Assembly (NCBI RefSeq): GCF_003438495.1 | Contig: NZ_QSSH01000011.1 | Location: 1-64,000 of the forward strand | DNA length: 64,000 bases | Direction of reading: 5' to 3' | Source: Collinsella sp. TF05-9AC | Lineage (GTDB): Bacteria > Actinomycetota > Coriobacteriia > Coriobacteriales > Coriobacteriaceae | Shown here: one piece after another, positions 1-8,710 of the stretch | Layout: each line of letters begins with the position of its first letter | Numbering within the stretch: position 1 is the first letter of the stretch | Translations under genes and position numbers: made by a program | Notes under the pieces: generated by a model | Databases searched by the model: none | Told to the model about the DNA's origin: nothing | The model's input: the letters and a program-made list of their open reading frames with translations, nothing else

Positions 1-54
1 GCCCTTGAAGTTGAACGTCAGATTGTCCAAATGCGGCCCGCGCAGCGTCGAGCA

Positions 55-81
55 GTTACGCGGTTCGTAGAACCGCGTAAC
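55..81 (-). terminator. 3' hairpin after queA
   Basis: Perfect 12-bp inverted repeat (GTTACGCGGTTC, loop GTA, GAACCGCGTAAC) touching the queA stop codon. No run of T follows on the minus strand, so it may stabilise the mRNA end rather than terminate. Bases 1-54 show nothing I can assign. Confidence 0.45.
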
Positions 82-1299
82 TTACAAAATGAGCATTGCA
101 TCGCCAAAGCTGAAGAAGCGGTAGCGCTCCTCGATGGCGGCGGCGTAGGCATCCATGATCTGGTCGCGAGTGGCAAGCGCGCTCACGAGCATCATGAGCG
201 TGGAGCGCGGCACGTGGAAGTTCGTAATCAGCGCGTCGACCACGTGATAGGTCGAGCCGGGCATGAGGTAGAGCTGCGTCGTAGCGTTCTCGCGCACCAC
301 GATGTCGCCGCGGCCGAGCGTATCGGCCCCGTCCTCGCGGCCCTCAAAATAGCGCGCCGTCACAGCCGGATCGGACACCGGCGCCTCCGCATCAAAGGCG
401 CTCTCGAGCGAGCGCACCGCCGTGGTACCGACAGCGATCACACGATGGCCCTCGGCCTTCGCCTTATGCACGGCGTCGACAACTTCTTGCGACACGTGGT
501 AGCGCTCAGTGTGCATCACGTGCTGCGTGGGATCGTCCTCCTCCACCAGACGGAAGGTATCGATGCCCACCTCGAGCTCGACGGCGGCAAATTTCGCACC
601 CTTGGCCTCGATAGCGGCCATAAGCTCGGGCGTAAAGTGCAGACCTGCCGTGGGAGCGGCAGCCGAGTGCTCCTCCTTCATGGCGTAGACGGTCTGGTAC
701 TTCTCGGGATCGCCCTCGTAATCGGTAATGTAGGGCGGCAGCGGCACGTGGCCGGCAGCATGGATGGCCTCGTCGAGCGTGCGCGGGTCGCCGGTGGCAT
801 TGCAACCGGCCGGCTCAAAGCGCACCAGGCGGCCGCCGCGGCTATCGGTGACAAAGTCGATGACCTCGGCCGTCAGCACCACGGGAGCCCCCTCGGGCGC
901 ATGGGCGCCACCGGCGCGATACTCAATCTGAGCGCCGGGCTTCAGGCGCTTGCCCGGCTTGACCAGGCACTCCCAAACGTGACCCAGCGGGTCAACGTCC
1001 TCACGGCGCTTGAGCAGCAGGGTCTCGACCACGCCGCCCGAGCCGGCCTTGCGACCTATCAGGCGGGCCGGCATCACGCGCGTCTTGTTGATGACGAGCA
1101 CGTCGCCCGGCTCGATATAGTCGATGATGTCGCGGAAGATGCGGTGCTCAACGGTACCGCCGTGCTCCAACGGCGTTCCCGCCTGGGAGCCCTTGCGATC
1201 CACCACCAGCAGGCGGCAGGAGTCGCGCGGCTCGGCAGGCGCCTGGGCAATCAGTTCCTCAGGAAGGTTATAGTCAAAATCATCGGTACGCATAGACAC
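82..1299 (-). CDS. queA: S-adenosylmethionine:tRNA ribosyltransferase-isomerase
   Basis: Transfers and isomerises the ribosyl part of SAM onto preQ1 at tRNA position 34, giving epoxyqueuosine, the penultimate step of queuosine synthesis in the cytoplasm. The 405-residue protein opens with the family's DFDYNLPEELIAQ and carries GDVLVINKTRVMPARL near residue 65, APTAGLHFTPEL in the middle and an ITNFHVPRSTLMMLVSA stretch near the C-terminus. It is somewhat longer than the usual 340-360 residues. It is the last gene of a minus-strand run after the DUF3267 gene and queH; queH catalyses the next and final step, so the pair completes the pathway. The start could be the second Met (MRTDDFDY), two codons in. 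Identification is firm. Confidence 0.96.
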   Translation of the reverse strand: MSMRTDDFDYNLPEELIAQAPAEPRDSCRLLVVDRKGSQAGTPLEHGGTVEHRIFRDIIDYIEPGDVLVINKTRVMPARLIGRKAGSGGVVETLLLKRREDVDPLGHVWECLVKPGKRLKPGAQIEYRAGGAHAPEGAPVVLTAEVIDFVTDSRGGRLVRFEPAGCNATGDPRTLDEAIHAAGHVPLPPYITDYEGDPEKYQTVYAMKEEHSAAAPTAGLHFTPELMAAIEAKGAKFAAVELEVGIDTFRLVEEDDPTQHVMHTERYHVSQEVVDAVHKAKAEGHRVIAVGTTAVRSLESAFDAEAPVSDPAVTARYFEGREDGADTLGRGDIVVRENATTQLYLMPGSTYHVVDALITNFHVPRSTLMMLVSALATRDQIMDAYAAAIEERYRFFSFGDAMLIL

Positions 1300-1363
1300 G
1301 TCGGATACTCCTTATATAGCTAAAGTCCGCTCTACATCCTAGCAGGCTGACGTCCCAAATGAA

Positions 1364-1939
1364 CTACTTTTTGGCAGCCTTGCGCTCGTCGCGAATGCGG
1401 GCGCGGTCCATGGCTGCTTCGACGGCCGAGAAACGACAGCCGCAGTAATTCTGCCGATACATGCCCAGCTCGCGCGAACGACGCGTGGCCTCGGAATAAT
1501 ACGGGCGAAAATCGCGAATGACCGGGGTGAGCCCATGTGCCGCTGCCAAGCGTTCCAGCACATCATTGCAGGTCTCGAACAGCTGATACGGCGAGACGGC
1601 GAGCGTCGTGCCCACATATTCGAACCCGCGCTCCTGGGCCATGCGGCACGCCTCGGCCAAGCGCAGGGCATAGCACGCACGACAGCGACGGGGCCGATCG
1701 GTACCCAGCGGTGCCACGCCGGTCTCCCAGCGATCGCGGTCCTCCCCCGCCTCGATAAGCTCGATGTCGCCATCGGTACACCACCGGCGCAGCTCGTCCA
1801 AGCGGCGCTGCCATTCATCGCGCGGTTGAATATTGGGGTTGGTCCAGCAAATCGTGGGCTCAAACCCTTCCTCGCGCAGCAGGCGAACCGGCTCAAGCGA
1901 GCATGGTGCACAGCACGCATGCAGCAACAACGACTTCAT
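1364..1939 (-). CDS. queH: Epoxyqueuosine reductase QueH
   Basis: Reduces epoxyqueuosine in tRNA to queuosine; QueH is the non-cobalamin counterpart of QueG. The 191-residue protein begins MKSLLLHACCAPCS, with the family's paired cysteines, and has further cysteine pairs in RRCRACYALRLAEA and NYCGCRFS; family members use these for an iron-sulfur cluster and a second metal. The start at 1939 is chosen because GGTGAGGAG lies six bases upstream; the frame stays open further upstream but overlaps the previous gene. It begins about ten bases after the DUF3267 gene ends, so the two are probably co-transcribed with queA downstream. Q reduction without B12 is notable given the B12-type riboswitch elsewhere in the window. 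Confidence 0.93.
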   Translation of the reverse strand: MKSLLLHACCAPCSLEPVRLLREEGFEPTICWTNPNIQPRDEWQRRLDELRRWCTDGDIELIEAGEDRDRWETGVAPLGTDRPRRCRACYALRLAEACRMAQERGFEYVGTTLAVSPYQLFETCNDVLERLAAAHGLTPVIRDFRPYYSEATRRSRELGMYRQNYCGCRFSAVEAAMDRARIRDERKAAKK

Positions 1940-1949
1940 CGACATCTCC

Positions 1950-2516
1950 TCACCCAAAAAAGCGCACGCCAAAGGACGTGTCCTCGCAAGCGACAATGCG
2001 ACGGTCGCGCAGAATGGTCCGCACGTAATACCAATCGCCCACGCAACCCGACAAATGCAAGCCGGCCGCCAGGTAGCACAGCAGCGGATAGCCCGAGAAC
2101 GCAAACCCCAGGGCAAACGCCGTCGTCAAGGCAACCGTCGGCGCCAGGCAAACCGCCATGTACCGCCGGCGCGAATACACAACGCCCTCGGCGCAGGCGT
2201 AAATCATGCAGGTTTCGAGATTTGCCCCAAAGGTCACCCGAGCACCGGCGGGCGCGAACAGCTTAAAGAACACCGAGTGCACCAGCTCGTGCACGGCGAA
2301 CGACGCCATTGAGATCGCAGCCAAGCCGACTATCCAGCCCACGACAGCCATCCAGCCGCCCGCGTCAGCCGCATCCAAGTCTGCAGGCCCACCCAGCAAC
2401 ATAAACACCGGCACCAAGCACACGGCAAACACGCCGACGACGACCATCCCCCACACAAAGCAAGCGTGCAGAAAATCCTCGTCTTCAAACGCATGTATGT
2501 TGGAAATCTCATTCAT
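1950..2516 (-). CDS. DUF3267-type membrane zinc metalloprotease-like protein
   Basis: A 188-residue integral membrane protein. It has a hydrophobic segment near residues 18-40, a second near 60-75, then HELVHSVFF, an HExxH-type zinc motif placed at the membrane as in DUF3267 and site-2-protease-like families, and more hydrophobic segments toward the C-terminus. Substrate unknown. It is the first gene of the queH-queA run and is divergent from metG, with about 130 bases between them, but nothing links it to queuosine. It may be a housekeeping membrane protease that shares the promoter. The family call rests on the HELVH motif and size; function is not established. Confidence 0.72.
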   Translation of the reverse strand: MNEISNIHAFEDEDFLHACFVWGMVVVGVFAVCLVPVFMLLGGPADLDAADAGGWMAVVGWIVGLAAISMASFAVHELVHSVFFKLFAPAGARVTFGANLETCMIYACAEGVVYSRRRYMAVCLAPTVALTTAFALGFAFSGYPLLCYLAAGLHLSGCVGDWYYVRTILRDRRIVACEDTSFGVRFFG

Positions 2517-2648
2517 AGCATCTTAGGATAGCGCCCCTGCCACGTACCCGTCCGCATGTGCGATAATGTCGAACGATATGCACGAATTGACCACCGCGTC
2601 GCCAGGCCTTGCGCCCGGCCGCGCTCTCACCATATGCGAAGGAGTCCC

Positions 2649-4799
2649 ATGGCATCCAAATACTCCATGAACGACCGTCCCAGCTGGCCTCGCCGCGCCA
2701 TCGTTACCGCCGGCGAGCCCTACGGCAACAAGGGCCTTCACTTTGGCCACGTTGGCGGCGTCTTTGTCCCTGCCGACTTCTTCGCCCGCTTCCTGCGCGA
2801 CCGTCTGGGCCGCGAGAACGTCATCTTCACCTCGGGCACCGACTGCTACGGCTCGCCCATCATGGAGAGCTACCGCAAGCTCAAGGAGAACGAAGGCTAC
2901 GATAAGTCCATCGGCGAGTATGTCGAGTCCAATCACTCCCGCCAGGCCGCGACCCTCAACAACTACAACATCAGCTGCGATATCTACGGCGGCTCGGGCC
3001 TTGAGCCGGCTGCGCAGATTCACAACGAAGTGACCGCCGAGATTATCGAGCGCCTGCATGAGCAGGGCACCATCTCCAAGCGCTCCACGCTGCAGTTCTA
3101 CGACGCCAAGGCCGGCACGTTCCTCAACGGCCGCCAAGTGATCGGCCGCTGCCCCATCCAGGGCTGCAAGTCCGAGAAGGCTTATGCCGACGAGTGCGAC
3201 CTGGGTCACCAGTTTGAGCCCGAGGAGCTCATCGCACCCAAGAGCCAGCTCACCGGCGAGGTGCCCGAACTGCGCCCGGTCGACAACCTCTACTTCGACC
3301 TGCCGGCCTACCTCGACTTTATGAAGACCTACACCGCCAAGCTCGCCCAGAACCCGCAGGTTCGTTCCGTGGTCTCCAAGACCATGGAGGAGTGGCTGCT
3401 GCCGGCCCAGCTCTATATCCAAAACAAGTTCCGCGAGGCCTTCGATGCCGTCGAGGACCAGCTGCCCGAGCACACCGTGCTGGAGCCCGAGGGAAACAAG
3501 AGCAGCTTTACCGTCACCTTCCCCAGCTGGAAGGAGCGCGACGACGCCCATGCGGTGCTCGCCAACGGCGGCGTGCGCTTCCGCAGCGGCAAGGCGCTCG
3601 TGCCTTTCCGCATCACCGGCAACATCGACTGGGGCGTTCCGGTGCCCCAGGTCGACGGCGTTTCCGACGTCACCTGCTGGTGCTGGCCAGAGAGCCTGTG
3701 GGCGCCCATCAGCTATACGCGTACCGTGCTCGCGCGCGATGCCAAGGCCGCCGGCGTGACCGAGGGCGTCGCCGCCCAGGATGCCGCCCTCATGGGCGAG
3801 CCCGCTGCCGACTCCACACAGGTGCCCGCGCCCACCTACCAGCACAGCTCGCTCGACTGGCGCGACTGGTGGTGCTCGGACGACGCACAGATCTACCAGT
3901 TTATCGGTCAGGACAACATCTACTTCTACTGCATCGCGCAGACCGCCATGTGGGAGGCCCTGGGCTGGGACCTCACGCAGAGCACCGTCAGCGCCTGCTA
4001 CCACCTGCTCTACATGGGCAAAAAGGCCAGCTCGTCCTCGCAGACGCCTCCCCCGCCGGCAGACGACCTACTCAACCACTACACCTGCGAGCAGATGCGC
4101 GCGCACTGGCTGTCGCTCGGCCTGTCCGAAAAGCCGGTGAGCTTTAGCCCCAAGGCATACGACACGCGTGTGACCGGCAAGGACAAGGACGGCAACGAGG
4201 TGCGCGCCTGCGACGACAAGCGCGTTATCGATCCGGCCCTTAAGGAGAGCGCCCTTTTGACCGGCGTATTCAACCGTCTGGCCCGCAGCTGCTTCTACGG
4301 CGTCGCCGTCAAGGAAGGCGACGAGAGCCCCTATCGCAACGGCTGCATCCCCGCCGGTGCAGCCTCTGCCGCCGTGGTCGAGGCTGCCGAGCAGGCAGCT
4401 CTTGCCTTTGAGCAGGCCATGTACAAGTTCGAGACGCACCGCGCGCTTGCCGTGTGCGACGACTACCTGCGCGCCGCCAACAAGCGCTGGAGCGACGCCT
4501 CCAAGGCCGCCAACAAGCTCGAGGGCGACGAAGCAAACGCAGCGATGACGCAGGCCCTGGTTGATGCCTTTACCGAGCTGCGCGTGGCGACCGTCCTGAT
4601 GCACGGTATCGTCCCGGCCGGCTGCGAACTCATCTGCGAGTACTTCGACGTCGATCCGGTCGCCTTCTTTAGCTGGGATAACATCTTTGCCTCCACGGAC
4701 GAGTTCGTAGAGAGCCTGGGCGAGAAGCCCGGCGACCACCGCGTGAAGCCGCTGCCCCCGCGCTTCGACTTCTTTAGCAAGCACGAGAGCCAGTACTAA
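2649..4799 (+). CDS. metG: Methionyl-tRNA synthetase family protein (atypical KMSKS)
   Basis: A class I aminoacyl-tRNA synthetase of the methionine type, 716 residues. The start at 2649 follows GAAGGAG by four bases. The HIGH-type motif is HFGH at residues 31-34 after TAGEPYGNKGLHFGH. A zinc knuckle with cysteines lies in CPIQGCKSEKAYADECDLGH. Where KMSKS should be, before the helical anticodon-binding domain, the sequence reads KKASSSS (residues 458-464), so the second, catalytically important lysine is missing. There is no C-terminal OB-fold extension. It may be the cell's MetRS with an altered loop or a paralogue beside a canonical enzyme elsewhere. A weak -10-like GATAAT lies near 2566. 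The family is clear; activity is uncertain. Confidence 0.85.
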   Translation: MASKYSMNDRPSWPRRAIVTAGEPYGNKGLHFGHVGGVFVPADFFARFLRDRLGRENVIFTSGTDCYGSPIMESYRKLKENEGYDKSIGEYVESNHSRQAATLNNYNISCDIYGGSGLEPAAQIHNEVTAEIIERLHEQGTISKRSTLQFYDAKAGTFLNGRQVIGRCPIQGCKSEKAYADECDLGHQFEPEELIAPKSQLTGEVPELRPVDNLYFDLPAYLDFMKTYTAKLAQNPQVRSVVSKTMEEWLLPAQLYIQNKFREAFDAVEDQLPEHTVLEPEGNKSSFTVTFPSWKERDDAHAVLANGGVRFRSGKALVPFRITGNIDWGVPVPQVDGVSDVTCWCWPESLWAPISYTRTVLARDAKAAGVTEGVAAQDAALMGEPAADSTQVPAPTYQHSSLDWRDWWCSDDAQIYQFIGQDNIYFYCIAQTAMWEALGWDLTQSTVSACYHLLYMGKKASSSSQTPPPPADDLLNHYTCEQMRAHWLSLGLSEKPVSFSPKAYDTRVTGKDKDGNEVRACDDKRVIDPALKESALLTGVFNRLARSCFYGVAVKEGDESPYRNGCIPAGAASAAVVEAAEQAALAFEQAMYKFETHRALAVCDDYLRAANKRWSDASKAANKLEGDEANAAMTQALVDAFTELRVATVLMHGIVPAGCELICEYFDVDPVAFFSWDNIFASTDEFVESLGEKPGDHRVKPLPPRFDFFSKHESQY

Positions 4800-4836
4800 A
4801 ACACTCGACATGTAATGGAATGGGAAGGAAAGACGG

Positions 4837-5940
4837 ATGTCCAAGCCGCGTCGTCGTAAGCAGAATAAGCAGGTTAAGCCCGAGCTCAAGCTCAGGCAGT
4901 TTGCTGCCACCGAGCTTTCCGACCAGCTTGCCGCCCTTCCCTGCGCCGCCGACCTGCCGCGCTTTATGGTCGACACGGTCGCCGGCGCCTATGCGCCCGC
5001 CGATGCCGAGCTCATGATCGAGGGCTTCGGCGCCGCGGCCACACGCCCGGTCACGCTGCGCGCCAACACGCTCAAGGCGACCGCCGAGGACATCGCTGCG
5101 GCGCTCGGTGCCGCCGGCATCGCCCACAACCCCGTCGCTTGGTATCCGGACGCCTTTATCCTGCCCGAGGCCCAGGTTTCCGACCTATGGGACCTCGACA
5201 TCTACCGCGACGGCAAGATCTACCTACAGAGCCTGTCGTCCATGATGCCGCCTTTGGTGTTGGGCGCCCAGGCAGGCGAGGACATCCTGGACATGTGCGC
5301 AGCCCCTGGCGGCAAGACGACGCAGATCGCCGCCCTCACCCAGGGCCAGGCACACCTCACGGCCTGCGAGATGAGCATTCCCCGCGCCGAAAAGCTTGAG
5401 TCCAACCTCCACCGCCAAGGTGCCAAAAACGTGCCCGTCATGCGCATCGACGCACGCGAGCTCGACGAGTTCTTCCGCTTTGACCGCATCCTGCTCGACG
5501 CTCCCTGCACCGGCACGGGCACCGTCATCAGTGGCAACGAGAAAAGCCTGCGCGGCCTCACCGAGCAGCTGCTCGTCAAGTGCGCCCGCTCGCAGCGCGC
5601 GCTTCTGGACCGCGCCATGGGAGCCCTCAAACCGGGCGGCACGCTCGTCTATTCCACCTGTTCGATCATGCCGCAGGAAAACGAGGACGCCCTGCAAGAG
5701 GCCCTCGACAAGCACATGGATTGCGAGCTTATCCCCCTCGACGGCACACCGAGCGAAAGTGAAGCGCGTCGCGCCCAGGATGCCGGCGAGGAGCCGCATA
5801 TCGAGTGCAACGCCCTCACCGAGGCCATCGCCGCCGGCCATGTCTCGGCCATCGCCAACGGTATGCCCGGCACGCTGACCATTCCGCCTAGCCGCGATTT
5901 TGAGGGCTTCTACATTGCCCTGATCCGAAAACGCAGCTAG
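4837..5940 (+). CDS. NOL1/NOP2/sun family RNA m5C methyltransferase
   Basis: SAM-dependent cytosine-5 methyltransferase acting on rRNA or tRNA, related to RsmB/RsmF. In 367 residues it shows a basic N-terminus, a PUA-like N-terminal part, the SAM loop DMCAAPGGKTTQ (from about residue 152), the DAPCTGTG motif IV (from about 221) and the STCS motif VI (about residue 275). The last two supply the catalytic and releasing cysteines of this family. The start is preceded by GGGAAGGAAAG. It lies 37 bases after metG on the same strand, so co-transcription is likely. The exact target base cannot be told from sequence; it is shorter than E. coli RsmF (479 residues) and lacks its C-terminal extension. 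Confidence 0.9.
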   Translation: MSKPRRRKQNKQVKPELKLRQFAATELSDQLAALPCAADLPRFMVDTVAGAYAPADAELMIEGFGAAATRPVTLRANTLKATAEDIAAALGAAGIAHNPVAWYPDAFILPEAQVSDLWDLDIYRDGKIYLQSLSSMMPPLVLGAQAGEDILDMCAAPGGKTTQIAALTQGQAHLTACEMSIPRAEKLESNLHRQGAKNVPVMRIDARELDEFFRFDRILLDAPCTGTGTVISGNEKSLRGLTEQLLVKCARSQRALLDRAMGALKPGGTLVYSTCSIMPQENEDALQEALDKHMDCELIPLDGTPSESEARRAQDAGEEPHIECNALTEAIAAGHVSAIANGMPGTLTIPPSRDFEGFYIALIRKRS

Positions 5941-5964
5941 CGCACGGATCAAAAACTCAACAAG

Positions 5965-6135
5965 CTATCTCTGTGCGCGTTTGCCCTGCTGGTCGCGATG
6001 CTGTTTAAGCATCGCGCGCTCCTTGCGTTCGGCCCTTTTGCCCTTAATGGCCGTGACCACAAAGTAGATGACCGCGGCGGCAACGATTGCGCCCACGCAC
6101 AGGCCAATCGAGCCAAACATTGCTGTCAATTCCAT
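5965..6135 (-). CDS. Small single-pass membrane protein, 56 residues
   Basis: Short open frame with a good ribosome site (GAGAGGTG, eight bases before ATG). The product starts MELTAMFGSIGLCVG, has one hydrophobic helix (about residues 8-28) and a very basic tail rich in K, R and Q ending HRDQQGKRAQR. The topology predicted by the positive-inside rule places the tail in the cytoplasm. It is convergent with the RNA methyltransferase gene. No family recognised; the tail resembles small membrane proteins with nucleic-acid- or ribosome-binding tails, but that is only an analogy. Confidence 0.6.
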   Translation of the reverse strand: MELTAMFGSIGLCVGAIVAAAVIYFVVTAIKGKRAERKERAMLKQHRDQQGKRAQR

Positions 6136-6326
6136 ACCGCGTCACCTCTCTTTTAAACGGGACTTTCAAGATAGCACCTCGATCCTCGCCACCACAGCTC
6201 CTTCACGTTCTCCCGCCCTTCGGTCTAACGGATGGTGCGGCGGGGAAAAATCAACTCGTCAAACGATTTAGCATTCGCAATTCCGGCTGCATCGCGCCGG
6301 CCACCATCGCATAGAATCGAGCCTCC

Positions 6327-7418
6327 ATGGATACCCTCAACGACCTAAACGAACGCGTCGACGCCTTTGTCGGCACCAGCTCCTTCGACACGCCTGCCGC
6401 GGCAAACGACCAAGCTCCCATCGATTTACCCGCCGAGGTTCACGAGGACATCGTCGCCTCGGTCGATTTCTCCGAGGTCGAGCTCGCAGACGAGTTCACC
6501 GAACCCCAGGTAGCCGTGACCCCCAACGGACTGCTTCCCATGGAGCCGCTGCCCATCGACGGGCGCCTGCGCAAGGCGGCCCTTCGCATGCCCGACGAGA
6601 TCGAGGAGGCCAGCGGCTTCACGCTCTTCGGCCGCCGCATCAAGTCGCTCATTTACACTACCGATGTCGCGGTTATCCGCAACTCCAACGCCGATGCCGT
6701 TTTTGCGGTCTACCCTTTCACGCCGCAGCCCGCCATTACGCAAGCGCTGCTGACCGTCGCCGAGTGCCCGGTCTTTGTAGGCGTGGGCGGCGGAACTACG
6801 ACCGGTAAGCGCTCCGTGCAGATGGCAGCCGTCTCCGAGATGCAGGGCGCGGCGGGCTGCGTGGTCAACTCCCCCGCTACTGCCGAGATGGTCGAGCACA
6901 TCACCAACATCGCCGACATCCCCGTCATCGCCACGGTCGTACGTTGCGACGACGATGCGCATGCCAAAGTGCGCGCCGGAGCCAAGATTCTCAACATCGC
7001 CGCCGGCAAAAACACGCCCCAGGTCCTGCGTGAACTGCGCGAGCACTATCCCAACCTGCCGCTCATCGCGCCGGGCGGCAAGACGCCCGAGAGCATCCGT
7101 GAGACCATCGCCGCCGGCGCCAACGCCATCATCTGGACGCCGCCTTCGGCACAGCAGCTACAGACCGACATGATGCAGCGTTATCGCAAGATGAAGGAAG
7201 AAGCCACACCTGTCATCTCGCGCGACGATGTGCCCATTATCGACCAGGTCGCCGCCGCCGAGGTCAGCCAGGTCGAGAACATGAATCCCGATGTGCCGAT
7301 TCCCGACGAAGTCATCGAGCGCGTCGCTTCGATCCACGAGCGCGTCGAGGAGCATCGCGCCAACCGCGGCCTCAAGCCGTCACTGCACGGCTTCTTCTTC
7401 CGCGGAAAGAAACGCTAA
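6327..7418 (+). CDS. TIM-barrel-like protein of unknown function
   Basis: A 363-residue cytoplasmic protein. The first 85 or so residues are acidic and probably disordered; the core (about 90-290) looks like a phosphate-binding beta/alpha barrel, with GVGGGTTTGKRSVQMAA, ADIPVIATVV, AGAKILNIAAGK, LPLIAPGGKTPESIRETIA and GANAIIWTPPS each resembling a strand end followed by a helix, as in KDPG-aldolase or ThiG-like barrels. The C-terminal 70 residues are again charged. No catalytic residues can be named. A terminator follows at 7431. It stands alone between the small membrane protein and degV. I do not recognise a specific function. Confidence 0.6.
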   Translation: MDTLNDLNERVDAFVGTSSFDTPAAANDQAPIDLPAEVHEDIVASVDFSEVELADEFTEPQVAVTPNGLLPMEPLPIDGRLRKAALRMPDEIEEASGFTLFGRRIKSLIYTTDVAVIRNSNADAVFAVYPFTPQPAITQALLTVAECPVFVGVGGGTTTGKRSVQMAAVSEMQGAAGCVVNSPATAEMVEHITNIADIPVIATVVRCDDDAHAKVRAGAKILNIAAGKNTPQVLRELREHYPNLPLIAPGGKTPESIRETIAAGANAIIWTPPSAQQLQTDMMQRYRKMKEEATPVISRDDVPIIDQVAAAEVSQVENMNPDVPIPDEVIERVASIHERVEEHRANRGLKPSLHGFFFRGKKR

Positions 7419-7430
7419 TCGTAACAGCAA

Positions 7431-7464
7431 GGCCCGCCCCACAAACGTGAGGCGGGCCGTTATC
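7431..7464. terminator. Terminator between convergent genes
   Basis: Eight-base perfect stem GGCCCGCC / GGCGGGCC (7431-7438 with 7451-7458) followed by GTTATCGTTT. It sits between the convergent ends of the TIM-barrel gene and degV and can serve both. Confidence 0.75.
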
Positions 7465-7499
7465 GTTTGAGCAATCATGCAGCGACGTGATGGGGCAAA

Positions 7500-8390
7500 T
7501 TAATCCACGCGCTTGTCGCCCATAAAGAAGAGCGCCACCGTACCAGGTCCGGTATGCGAGCCAATCAGAGTACCAATGTCATTGATCTCAATCTTGCCTT
7601 TAAGCTGCGGAACCTGTTCCTCAATCAGCGCCGCAACCGCCTCGGCATCCTCGCGGCACGCCGAGTGCGACATGATGCACTTACCCGAATAATCCACACC
7701 GTCCTGCACGTGTGCCATCATGGTCTTAGCCATCTCGGAAATCGCTCGCTTCTTAGTGCGAATTTTCTCACGCGGCGACAGCTTACCTTCGCAATCGACC
7801 GTCATAAGCGGGCAAATCTTAAGCGCCGTGCCAATGATCGCGCTCGCAGCCGAAATGCGACCGCCTCGTAGGTAGCTCGACAGATCGGTCGAGAAGAACC
7901 AGTGGTGCAGGTTGAGCTTGCGCTCCTCGATCCAGGCAGCCGTCTCGTCGAGTGAAGCCCCGCTATCGCGCACATCGGCGGCATATTCCAGCAACAGACC
8001 AAAGCCCGAAGACGCCGCCAGCGAATCGATGACGCGCACTTTGCCGCCCTGGGGATAGCGATCCGCGAGCATCTGCGCCGCAACGCAAGCCGATCCATAC
8101 GTGCCCGAAATACCCGACGACAACGTCAGGTGCAGCACGTCTTTACCCTCGGCAACAAACGGCTCCCAAAACTCCTCGTACTCACCCACGCTCACCTGAG
8201 ACGTCTTGGGCATGGCGCCCGCGGCAATCTGGGCAAAAAACTTGTCCGGCGTAATCGACTGATACAGATTGTCCGTATAGACAACATCGTCGATCTCGTA
8301 ATGAAAACACACGACAGGAATATTGCGCGACGCAAAGAACTCACGGGTTCGGTCGGCGGCGGATTCACAGGTCAGGACAAAATCACTCAT
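7500..8390 (-). CDS. DegV family fatty-acid-binding protein
   Basis: A 296-residue DegV-fold protein. In Firmicutes such proteins (FakB) bind a fatty acid and present it to the kinase FakA for incorporation into phospholipid. The hallmarks are visible: LTLSSGISGTYGSA (the ligand-binding serine loop), VIDSLAASSGFG and the C-terminal GTLIGSHTGPGTVALFF. The start at 8390 is chosen because AAGGAG lies six bases upstream; an upstream in-frame ATG overlaps that ribosome site. No fakA homologue is in this window. The ligand cannot be told from sequence. Confidence 0.88.
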   Translation of the reverse strand: MSDFVLTCESAADRTREFFASRNIPVVCFHYEIDDVVYTDNLYQSITPDKFFAQIAAGAMPKTSQVSVGEYEEFWEPFVAEGKDVLHLTLSSGISGTYGSACVAAQMLADRYPQGGKVRVIDSLAASSGFGLLLEYAADVRDSGASLDETAAWIEERKLNLHHWFFSTDLSSYLRGGRISAASAIIGTALKICPLMTVDCEGKLSPREKIRTKKRAISEMAKTMMAHVQDGVDYSGKCIMSHSACREDAEAVAALIEEQVPQLKGKIEINDIGTLIGSHTGPGTVALFFMGDKRVD

Positions 8391-8460
8391 ATGAGGCTCC
8401 TTACTCATTGCTGCGCAAATTATCGCACAGTGAGCCTATATGCGGTACATATGTCCACTA

Positions 8461-8691
8461 TTTACCAAATCGAACCAAAAATAGTGAACATCTTTACCAC
8501 CATCGTCTCCACCGACCCCACGCATAAATATCTGAGAAAACACCCTCTGTCGTCTCCACCCAACCGACACATCTACCTTCACTAAATCGATTTACCAAAC
8601 CGTTCAGCCGACAATTCAGCCGCTGGCGCAAAATCGAAACAAAAGCGGCGCATACTGGTAAACGTTTGACGCTGTTTATCAGTTTTACCAG
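8461..8691. promoter_or_regulatory. Five TTTACCA boxes upstream of the FBPase gene
   Basis: The 320-base gap between degV and fbp is A+T-rich and holds TTTACCA at 8461, 8493, 8591 and 8684 and its complement TGGTAAA at 8656. The last two form a perfect inverted repeat (CTGGTAAA 8655-8662, TTTACCAG 8684-8691) ending about 20 bases before the fbp start. The spacing suggests binding sites for a regulator of gluconeogenesis, or of degV as well since the genes diverge. No protein is identified. Confidence 0.45.
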
Positions 8692-8710
8692 CCCCATCGG
8701 AAGGTGTTTC

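Noticed and set aside
1..54. Possible end of another gene at the left edge
   Set aside because: Too short to decide a frame; no motif.
31..1323. Long plus-strand open frame opposite queA
   Set aside because: The translation is shuffled and arginine/histidine-rich, as expected of the complement of a G+C-rich gene; queA motifs on the other strand are clear.
2523..4004. Long minus-strand frame opposite metG
   Set aside because: No domain pattern; it is the shadow of the synthetase gene.
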